NCBI GenBank assembly: GCA_001920085.1
Contig: MNJC01000084.1
Span: 1 to 9,269 of the forward strand
Direction of reading: 5' to 3'
Length of the DNA: 9,269 nt
From: Actinobacteria bacterium 13_1_20CM_4_69_9
GTDB lineage: Bacteria; Actinomycetota; Thermoleophilia; Gaiellales; Gaiellaceae
Shown: positions 1 through 4,543 of the stretch, piece after piece
Numbering within the stretch: the first letter of the stretch is position 1
How the letters are laid out: each line of letters opens with the position of its first letter
Notes under the pieces: model-generated
The model's input: the letters and a program-made list of their open reading frames with translations, nothing else
What the model was told of the DNA's origin: nothing
Databases searched by the model: none
Position numbers and translations under genes: made by a program

Positions 1-131
1 GTCTTCCCGGCGCCGTTCGCGCCGAGGACCGCGACGAGCTCGCCCGCGCCGACTTCGAGCGCGATCCCGTGCAGCACTTTGACCGCGCCGTACCGCGCCT
101 CGACGTCGCGAAGCTGGAGGAGCGCCGTCAC
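1..131 (-). CDS. livF: Branched-chain amino acid ABC transporter ATP-binding protein LivF, N-terminal part (runs off the left edge)
   Basis: Only the first 43 complete codons are present. Translation from GTG at 131-129 gives MTALLQLRDVEARYGAVKVL and continues to LGANGAGK at the window edge, a Walker A motif at about residues 37-44. The opening 'L.LRDVEA.YG...VLHG' is typical of LivF, the second ATPase of high-affinity branched-chain amino acid or amide importers (HAAT family). It would hydrolyse ATP at the inner face of the membrane as a partner of LivG. The GTG start overlaps the livG TGA by 4 nt (GTGA), so translation is probably coupled to livG. There is no separate ribosome-binding site. 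The Q-loop, signature and Walker B lie outside the window, so integrity cannot be judged. The assignment rests on the short N-terminus plus the adjacent livG. Confidence 0.85.
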   Translation of the reverse strand, partial: MTALLQLRDVEARYGAVKVLHGIALEVGAGELVAVLGANGAGK

Positions 132-832
132 GCCTCTGCTCCGAGGTAGGCCTCGATCACGTTCTTGTCGCCTCGAACCTCCGCGGGAGTCCCTTCCGCG
201 ATCTTGCGGCCGAAGTCGAGGACGTGCACTCGATCGGCGGTGCTCATCACCAGGCCCATGTGATGCTCGACGAGCAGGACGGTCAGCTCGTAGTCGTCGC
301 GCATCCGCTTGATGAACGTTCCGAGGTGTTCGACCTCCTCGTGACTCAGGCCGCCTGCCGGCTCGTCGAGCAGCAATAGACGCGGCGCGGAGGCGAGCGC
401 ACGCGCGAGCTCGACCCGCTTCTGCGTCCCGTACGGAAGCTCCGCTGCCGGCCGGTAGCGCAGCGAGTGCAGGTTGACGTAGTAGAGAAGGTCCTCCGGC
501 GTCTGCTCGCCGCGCCGCGCATGCGCACCCACGCGCACGTTGTCGAGCACGGACATGCCTCGGAAGAGCTCGACGTTCTGGAACGTGCGCGCAATCCCGC
601 GCCTGACGACGCCGCTCGGCGGCACCCCGAGCAGGCTCTTGCCCTCGAAACGGACGTCGCCCGCATCCGGTGTGTACAGGCGCGTGATGACGTTGAAGGC
701 CGTCGTCTTGCCCGCGCCGTTCGGGCCGATCAGGCCGACGATCTCGCCGGGCTCCGCCGCGAAGGAGACACCGTCGAGCGCGACGATCCCGCCGAAGCGC
801 TTCGTGACGTTTTCGACCTCGAGCAGCGCCAA
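128..832 (-). CDS. livG: Branched-chain amino acid ABC transporter ATP-binding protein LivG
   Basis: The 234-residue protein is a complete ABC ATPase. Walker A GPNGAGKT is at 36-43, the Q-loop glutamine at 85 (ARTFQNVELF), the LivG-type signature LPYGTQ at 132-137, Walker B LLLLDEP at 152-158 and the H-loop VEHH with His190. It energises uptake of branched-chain amino acids or related amides together with LivF and membrane subunits. It is slightly shorter than many LivG proteins (about 250-260) because the segment between residues 104 and 130 is compact; no motif is lost. The start is TTG at 832-830. An in-frame TAG lies five codons upstream and no ATG or GTG falls between, so TTG is the first possible start and is followed directly by the family-typical ALLEVENVTKRF. 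No Shine-Dalgarno is visible; TAGGCT lies 9 nt upstream. Unusually, livG leads the operon: the permease genes livH and livM are not upstream, because a divergent gene lies there. Confidence 0.93.
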   Translation of the reverse strand: MALLEVENVTKRFGGIVALDGVSFAAEPGEIVGLIGPNGAGKTTAFNVITRLYTPDAGDVRFEGKSLLGVPPSGVVRRGIARTFQNVELFRGMSVLDNVRVGAHARRGEQTPEDLLYYVNLHSLRYRPAAELPYGTQKRVELARALASAPRLLLLDEPAGGLSHEEVEHLGTFIKRMRDDYELTVLLVEHHMGLVMSTADRVHVLDFGRKIAEGTPAEVRGDKNVIEAYLGAEA

Positions 833-840
833 AGCCGGGA

Positions 841-847
841 TAGCCTA
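841..847. promoter_or_regulatory. Candidate bidirectional promoter: overlapping -10 elements for livG and the YbaK-family gene
   Basis: The 7-mer TAGCCTA sits in the 20 bp between the two divergent start codons. Read rightward, TAGCCT (841-846) is a TANNNT -10 hexamer ending 6 nt before the GTG at 853. Read leftward, TAGGCT (847-842) is also TANNNT, ending 9 nt before the TTG at 832. Neither gene has a Shine-Dalgarno sequence, so leaderless or 1-3 nt leader transcripts are likely. No convincing -35 was found on the plus side. On the minus side TTGGGC (872-867) is 19 bp upstream, a weak match. Confidence 0.45.
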
Positions 848-852
848 AGCAG

Positions 853-1305
853 GTGCACCCGACGGCCCAACGGTTGCAGCAGCGGCTCCACGAGCAAGGC
901 CTCGACGTCGAGATCCGCGAGCTCTCGGACTCGACCCGCACCGCGCAGGAGGCCGCCGACGCCGTCGGCGCCCAGCTCGGGCAGATCGTCAAGTCGCTCG
1001 TGTTCATGGACGGCGCCGGCGCGGTGCTCTGCCTGTGCGCTGGCGACCGGCGAGTCGACACAGGGAAGCTCGGCGACGGGGTCCGTCAGGCCAAGGCCGA
1101 CGAGGTCCGCGAGGCGACGGGCTTCGCTGTCGGCGGCGTTCCGCCGCTGGGCCACGACCGGCCCGTGCGCACGGTCGTCGACGAGTCGCTCCGCCGCTTC
1201 GAGACCGTGTGGTGCGCAGGCGGAACGCCGCACGCGGTCTTTCCGGTGCGGACCGAGAGCCTGATCTCTTCGCTGCCGGGCGCGCAAGTGCGAGACGTCA
1301 CATAA
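853..1305 (+). CDS. YbaK/EbsC-family aminoacyl-tRNA deacylase (Cys-tRNA(Pro)/prolyl-tRNA editing-like)
   Basis: The 150-residue protein matches a stand-alone YbaK/EbsC (tRNA_edit) domain, a trans-editing enzyme that hydrolyses mischarged aminoacyl-tRNA such as Cys-tRNA(Pro) in the cytosol. Visible hallmarks are the early TAQEAADAVGAQLGQIVKSL block with the conserved lysine at 47, the substrate loop GGVPPLGH at 94-101 (the family's GxxxP-type motif), and GGTPHAVFPV at 123-132 near the C-terminus. The length is normal for a single-domain member. The GTG start at 853 is supported by the domain beginning almost immediately and by TAGCCT 6 nt upstream; there is no Shine-Dalgarno. It is divergent from livG with a 20 bp gap and ends in TAA at 1303-1305, where a strong -10-like CATAAT begins. 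The exact tRNA substrate (YbaK-type, ProXp-ala or another subfamily) cannot be told from motifs alone. Confidence 0.88.
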   Translation: MHPTAQRLQQRLHEQGLDVEIRELSDSTRTAQEAADAVGAQLGQIVKSLVFMDGAGAVLCLCAGDRRVDTGKLGDGVRQAKADEVREATGFAVGGVPPLGHDRPVRTVVDESLRRFETVWCAGGTPHAVFPVRTESLISSLPGAQVRDVT

Positions 1306-1306
1306 T
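1301..1306 (+). promoter_or_regulatory. Candidate -10 element for the chaplin-like gene
   Basis: CATAAT matches the bacterial TATAAT consensus at five of six positions and stands out in this GC-rich DNA. It overlaps the stop codon of the YbaK-family gene. It would start transcription near 1313 and give a leader of about 200 nt, enough to contain the long stem at 1366-1493. No good -35 lies 16-19 bp upstream. A second, weaker candidate, CATACT at 1450-1455, would give a leader of about 50 nt and bypass most of that structure. Confidence 0.35.
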
Positions 1307-1365
1307 CGACTGCAGGGTTTCGGCCGTCCTACGGGTCTCTTTCCATGAGGGGGCGCGCCCCCGCG

Positions 1366-1493
1366 GTTGTCGACCTGCTAGGAAGTCACAGTCGCGGCAG
1401 CGCCTCCTCTGCCTACCCGGGTGACCCTTTCAGCTTGTCCGTTTGAACCCATACTCGCCGGGAAGGCGAAGAGCACCTAGCAAGTCGGCAAAC
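1366..1493 (+). promoter_or_regulatory. Candidate structured 5' leader (riboswitch-like) before the chaplin-like gene
   Basis: This region lies in the 209 bp gap between the YbaK-family stop and the ATG at 1515. Bases 1366-1382 can pair with 1476-1493 in a closing stem of 16 pairs. It runs as 7 pairs (1376-1382 with 1476-1482), a C1375/A1483 mismatch, 6 pairs including one U-G, a bulged A1490, then 3 pairs. The 93-nt interior contains smaller hairpins: GGCAG 1396-1400 with CTGCC 1409-1413, and TCGCC 1455-1459 with GGCGA 1465-1469. GGGTGACCC at 1419-1427 can also fold back. The loop at 1401-1408 contains CCTCC, which is complementary to ribosome-binding-site-like purines. The stem ends 6 nt before the GAGGGGGG ribosome-binding site. 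I recognise no known riboswitch class; this is a fold inferred by hand. Confidence 0.3.
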
Positions 1494-1499
1494 GCTACC

Positions 1500-1507
1500 G
1501 AGGGGGG
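1500..1507 (+). promoter_or_regulatory. Strong ribosome-binding site that decides the start of the chaplin-like gene
   Basis: GAGGGGGG ends 7 nt before the ATG at 1515. It is the only strong Shine-Dalgarno-like sequence ahead of a gene in the window. It supports the ATG at 1515 over the in-frame TTG at 1443. Confidence 0.7.
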
Positions 1508-1514
1508 TTACTTC

Positions 1515-1955
1515 ATGCGACGCGTACTTGCATGTTCGTTCGCTGCGCTGACACTGGCGCTCGGCGCGACCGCGGGAACCGCCGGAGCCCAAACGACACA
1601 GAACGGGCTCGTCAACCTCAACCTGGAGAACGTCACGGTTCAGGTACCGATCGGCGTCGCCGCCAACGTCTGCGACGTCAACGTGGCGGTGCTCGCGAAC
1701 CTCGTCGACACCGGCGCGACGCAGCAGTGCAGCTCCATCGCCAACGCGGCCGGGAACGCCGTGACCGTGGGCGCGCCCACAGGAACGACCACGCAGAACG
1801 GCCTCGTGAACGTGAACCTGTCGAACGTCACCATCCAGGTTCCGATTGCAGCCGCCGTGAACATCTGCGACGTCAACGCTGCAGTGCTCGCGTCACTGGC
1901 GGACACAGCCGGTGCGTCGTGCGACGCGAGGGCGCACGGTAACGCGAACCACTGA
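1515..1955 (+). CDS. Small secreted chaplin-like protein with two tandem repeats
   Basis: The protein is 146 residues from ATG 1515. Residues 1-25 form a signal peptide: basic MRR, a hydrophobic core from about 4 to 18, and an A-G-A cleavage site before Gln26. The mature part is two homologous units. The first starts QNGLVNLNLENVTVQVPI at 29; the second starts QNGLVNVNLSNVTIQVPI at 94, an offset of 65 residues. Each unit follows the order QVPI, hydrophobic strand, [NV/NI]-C-D-V-N, AVLA, then a second Cys. The cysteines are 53 and 72 in unit 1, and 118 and 136 in unit 2. The 'VQVP...NVC...C' layout resembles chaplins, the amyloid-forming surface proteins of Streptomyces, but the match is to the pattern rather than close in sequence. 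No sortase motif or C-terminal anchor is seen, so release or self-assembly on the surface is likely. It is convergent with the DUF255 gene, 9 bp apart. The gene is convincing; the function is inference. Confidence 0.8.
   Translation: MRRVLACSFAALTLALGATAGTAGAQTTQNGLVNLNLENVTVQVPIGVAANVCDVNVAVLANLVDTGATQQCSSIANAAGNAVTVGAPTGTTTQNGLVNVNLSNVTIQVPIAAAVNICDVNAAVLASLADTAGASCDARAHGNANH
1593..1925 (+). repeat. Imperfect tandem repeat inside the chaplin-like gene (period 195 bp)
   Basis: Two in-frame copies are aligned by CAGAACGG at 1599 and again at 1794, and by TGCGACGTCAACG at 1670 and 1865. The offset is 195 bp (65 codons). The cores of about 45 residues are conserved, while the linker at about residues 73-91 occurs only after unit 1. 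The second copy is cut short after its second cysteine. The copies differ at many third codon positions, so the duplication is old rather than recent. Confidence 0.8.
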
Positions 1956-1964
1956 CCCCAACGC

Positions 1965-3830
1965 CTATGTGACGGGCGCCCGGCACGCGAAGTTCTCGCA
2001 GACGTAGACCGCCGGGCGTCCGTCGACGGCTTCTTTGCCGCGTAGCAGCGGCACCTCGTCGCTCGGCCCGAACGCGATGACGGCGTTCGGGTCGAACGGC
2101 GCCAGCTCGCGGCGGGCCACCTCCGAGTCGGGCGGCCCGATCACGGCGAGCTCGCGGGGCGGTGCGAAGTGGAGGTCGAGCGCACACAGCGCATGACCGA
2201 ACGCGGACGGCGCATGCGGGATCTGCGCGGCGATGAACCGGAACACCCCGACGGCGAGGCGCTCGAGCTCGTCGTCTCCCCAGAGGCGCGCGAGGCGCAG
2301 CAGCACGAAGGCGAGCATCGAGTTGCCGGACGGCGTCGGGTGATCGTCGAAGACCTTCTTGCGGCTCACGAGCTGCTCTCCGTCGACCGGCGTCAGGAAG
2401 AAGCCGCCGCGCTCGTCGTCGCCGAAGAGGTCCGTCGCGAGCAGCGCAAGCCGTCTTGCTTCCTGCAGCCACCGGAGCTCGCCGGTCGCGACGTGCAGCT
2501 CGTACAGGCCGTGCGCGACGTCCGCGTAGTCGTCGAGCACGCCGGCATGCCGCGCCCGTTCGGCGCGCCACGTGCGGAACAACCGACCCTCCGGCGTCGA
2601 GAGCGCGCCGAGCACGAACTCGGCGCATGCTCGCGCGGCGTCGACGAGGTCGGCGCGGCCGAGGCGCCGGCCGGCCTCGGCGAGCGCCGCAACGGCCAGC
2701 CCATTCCACGACGCCACGGCCTTGTCGTCGCGCAACGGCTGCGGGCGCTGCTCGCGCTCCGTGAGCAGGCGCGCGCGCGTGCCCTCGTCGAGCTCACCGC
2801 GCAGCACGAAGCGTCCGTGCTCGAACGGCTGTAGGAGCTCGCGTGGGACGTCGTCGTCCTCCGTCCACGTGTACGTGAGGCCCTCGACGCCCTCTGTGTC
2901 GGCATCCTGGGCCGACGCGAAGGCGCCCCCGGGAAGACGCAGCTCGCGCAGCATGTACTCGCACGTCTGCTCGACCACCTCGCGATAGCGCGCCCGCCCG
3001 GTCACGACCCAGGCGTGCAGGTACGCCGGGACGAGCAACGCGTTGTCGTACAGCATCTTCTCGAAGTGCGGGATCAGCCACTCCCGGTCGACCGAGTAGC
3101 GGTGGAACCCGCCGCCGACGACGTCGTACATCCCGCCGAGCGCCATCGAGTCGAGCGTCTTCGTGACGAGCTCCAGCTCGTCGCGTCGGAGCAGGAACTC
3201 GAGCGCCGAGGCGGGCGGGAACTTCGGCGCGCCGCCGAACCCGCCCCACACCGGGTCGAACGTGCCGCGCAGTCCACGGACTGCGTCGGCGAGCAGCGAC
3301 GAAGAGAGAGGCTCACGCGACGGCTGCGCCGCTCGACGCAGCTGCTCGGTGATCGTCCCCGCGTCCCGCTCGATGTCCGCGCGGCGGTCGCGCCAGGCAT
3401 CGGCGACGGCGGTCAGCAGCTGCTTGAAGCTCGGGAGCCCGTGGCGCGGCTCCGGGGGAAAGTACGTCCCCCCGAAGAACGGCTCGCCGTCGGGCGTGAG
3501 GAACACGGTCATCGGCCAGCCGCCGTGTCCGGTCAGCGAGACGACCGCGTCCATGTAGATCGAGTCGACGTCGGGCCGTTCCTCGCGGTCGACCTTGACG
3601 CAGACGAAGTGCTCGTTCATCAAGGACGCCGTCGCGTCGTCCTCGAACGACTCGTGCTCCATCACGTGGCACCAGTGGCACGCGGCATACCCGACGGAGA
3701 GCAGGACCGGCTTGTCTTCCTCGCGCGCACGCGCGAGCGCCTCGTCACCCCACGGATACCAATCGACAGGATTGTCGGCGTGCTGCAGGAGGTAGGGGCT
3801 CGTCTCGGCGGCCAGGCGGTTCACGCTCAT
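1965..3830 (-). CDS. DUF255 thioredoxin-domain protein (YyaL/SPATA20-like)
   Basis: The 621-residue protein begins MSVNRLAAETSPYLLQHADN, the diagnostic opening of this family. The N-terminal thioredoxin-like domain (about 1-165) carries the redox motif C51-H-W-C54 inside YAACHWCHVMEHESF, with the conserved GGWPMTVFLTPDG (104-115 region) and GGTYFPP (120-126). The rest resembles an (alpha/alpha)6 barrel related to N-acylglucosamine 2-epimerases. Its family blocks are FGGAPKFP (198-205), GGGFHRYSVD and HFEKMLYDNALL (239-266), DADTEG (309-314), ASWNGLA (373-379) and HPTPSGNSM (497-505). It ends YVCENFACRAPVT. It is somewhat shorter than the usual 670-700 because the region after residue 325 is compact. 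No signal peptide is present, so it is cytosolic. The reaction is not established; a redox or sugar-linked role is guesswork. The ATG at 3830 is preferred because family homology starts there and GGGGCAG lies just upstream. It is divergent from the cyclase gene by 10 bp. Confidence 0.92.
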   Translation of the reverse strand: MSVNRLAAETSPYLLQHADNPVDWYPWGDEALARAREEDKPVLLSVGYAACHWCHVMEHESFEDDATASLMNEHFVCVKVDREERPDVDSIYMDAVVSLTGHGGWPMTVFLTPDGEPFFGGTYFPPEPRHGLPSFKQLLTAVADAWRDRRADIERDAGTITEQLRRAAQPSREPLSSSLLADAVRGLRGTFDPVWGGFGGAPKFPPASALEFLLRRDELELVTKTLDSMALGGMYDVVGGGFHRYSVDREWLIPHFEKMLYDNALLVPAYLHAWVVTGRARYREVVEQTCEYMLRELRLPGGAFASAQDADTEGVEGLTYTWTEDDDVPRELLQPFEHGRFVLRGELDEGTRARLLTEREQRPQPLRDDKAVASWNGLAVAALAEAGRRLGRADLVDAARACAEFVLGALSTPEGRLFRTWRAERARHAGVLDDYADVAHGLYELHVATGELRWLQEARRLALLATDLFGDDERGGFFLTPVDGEQLVSRKKVFDDHPTPSGNSMLAFVLLRLARLWGDDELERLAVGVFRFIAAQIPHAPSAFGHALCALDLHFAPPRELAVIGPPDSEVARRELAPFDPNAVIAFGPSDEVPLLRGKEAVDGRPAVYVCENFACRAPVT

Positions 3831-3833
3831 ACT
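3828..3833 (+). promoter_or_regulatory. Candidate -10 of the cyclase gene, overlapping the start codon of the DUF255 gene
   Basis: CATACT matches four of six TATAAT positions and ends 7 nt before the GTG at 3841, which would place the transcription start at or next to the GTG. Its first three bases are the complement of the DUF255 ATG. No Shine-Dalgarno precedes the GTG, and no clear -35 was found. Confidence 0.4.
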
Positions 3834-3840
3834 CTGCCCC

Positions 3841-4542
3841 GTGAGCTTGCTCCCAAGCGGGACGGTGACATTCCTGTTCACCGACATCGAAGGGTCGACC
3901 GCTCTGCTGCGCGAGCTCGGCGACCGGTACTCGGACGTCCTCGGCCGCGAGCGCAGCATCCTGCGCGAGACGCTGGGCTCGGCCGGCGGGCAGGAGATCG
4001 ACACGCAAGGCGACGCGTTCTTCTTCTCCTTCACGCGCGCGCGCGACGCCGCCGCCGGAGCGGTCGCCGCGCAACGCGCGCTCCTCGAGGAGGACTGGCC
4101 CGACGGCGTTTCCGTGAGGGTGCGCATGGGCCTGCACACCGGCGAGCCGTCCGTCGGCGACGAGGGCTACGTCGGCCTCGACGTCGTGCGAGCGGCGCGT
4201 ATCTGCTCATCGGGGCACGGCGGCCAGATCCTGCTCTCCGAGACGACGCGCGCGTTGCTCGGGGGCGACGTGCCGGAGGGGTCGTCCCTACGCGACCTCG
4301 CCGCGCTGACGCTCAAGGACGTGGGCGAGGAGCGGATCTACCAGCTCGCCCTCGACGGGCACGAGGACTTCGCGCCGCTGAAGACGGAGCGAAACCTCGG
4401 CCCGAGCAAGGCAGACATCCTCGGCGAGGATTTCGACCAGCGCGTCGAGGACTTCGTCCGACGCTCGATCACGACCTCGTTCGCGGCCGGGACGCCACAG
4501 GCGAAGGCGAAGGGTTTCTGGTCGCGCTTCCGGCGCCGGTGA
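3841..4542 (+). CDS. Class III adenylate/guanylate cyclase-domain protein with atypical substrate residues
   Basis: This 233-residue protein carries a class III cyclase homology domain over about residues 6-170, followed by a short tail. TVTFLFTDIEGST holds the first metal aspartate (D15) and TQGDAFFFSF the second (D58). VRVRMGLHTGEP (93-103) and GLDVVRAARICSSGHGGQILLS (from 112) complete the fold; R120 is the conserved transition-state arginine. By motif alignment the usual substrate-specifying lysine (K-x-x-G-D) is D54, the partner Asp/Thr position is G109 and the transition-state Asn is V116. Related actinobacterial proteins often have 'DTQGDAFF' and 'GLDVHRAAR', so this is a subfamily trait rather than decay. 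It may make a cyclic nucleotide with altered specificity, or only bind nucleotide. There are no membrane segments. The C-terminus is basic (KGFWSRFRRR) and could contact membrane or nucleic acid. The GTG start is supported by SGTVTFLFTDIEGST starting at residue 6. It ends 1 bp from the convergent protease gene. Confidence 0.88.
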   Translation: MSLLPSGTVTFLFTDIEGSTALLRELGDRYSDVLGRERSILRETLGSAGGQEIDTQGDAFFFSFTRARDAAAGAVAAQRALLEEDWPDGVSVRVRMGLHTGEPSVGDEGYVGLDVVRAARICSSGHGGQILLSETTRALLGGDVPEGSSLRDLAALTLKDVGEERIYQLALDGHEDFAPLKTERNLGPSKADILGEDFDQRVEDFVRRSITTSFAAGTPQAKAKGFWSRFRRR

Positions 4543-4543
4543 G

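Noticed and set aside
1349..1362. Perfect palindrome GGGGGCGCGCCCCC as a terminator of the YbaK-family gene or an operator
   Set aside because: It has no usable loop beyond 4 nt and no T-run, and lies 44 bp past the stop. It could equally be part of the leader RNA or a chance GC palindrome.
1345..1446. A 33-codon leader ORF (MRGRAPAVVDLLGS...) ahead of the chaplin-like gene
   Set aside because: There is no Shine-Dalgarno or TANNNT at the right distance and no attenuation-like codon run. A short open frame is expected by chance at this GC content.
1384..1475. c-di-AMP (ydaO) or c-di-GMP riboswitch, suggested by GGGTGACCC, TTTCAGCTTG and GGCAAAC
   Set aside because: The conserved elements (GGGGGACC, AGGUAGGG, GUCAGCUAACC, or GGCAAACC with GGACGCAAAGCC) are not present in the right order, so no class is assigned.
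1443..1514. Start of the chaplin-like gene at TTG 1443 giving a 170-residue protein
   Set aside because: The added 24 residues would bury the signal peptide, and the strong GAGGGGGG site points to ATG 1515.
1973..1982. Palindrome CGGGCGCCCG near the end of the DUF255 gene as a bidirectional terminator
   Set aside because: It is too short, lacks a T-run on either strand and lies inside coding sequence.
3831..4139. Upstream in-frame extension of the DUF255 gene by 103 codons over the cyclase gene
   Set aside because: The extension is antisense to a well-conserved cyclase domain and has biased Arg/Ser/Pro composition. The family N-terminus begins exactly at the ATG at 3830.
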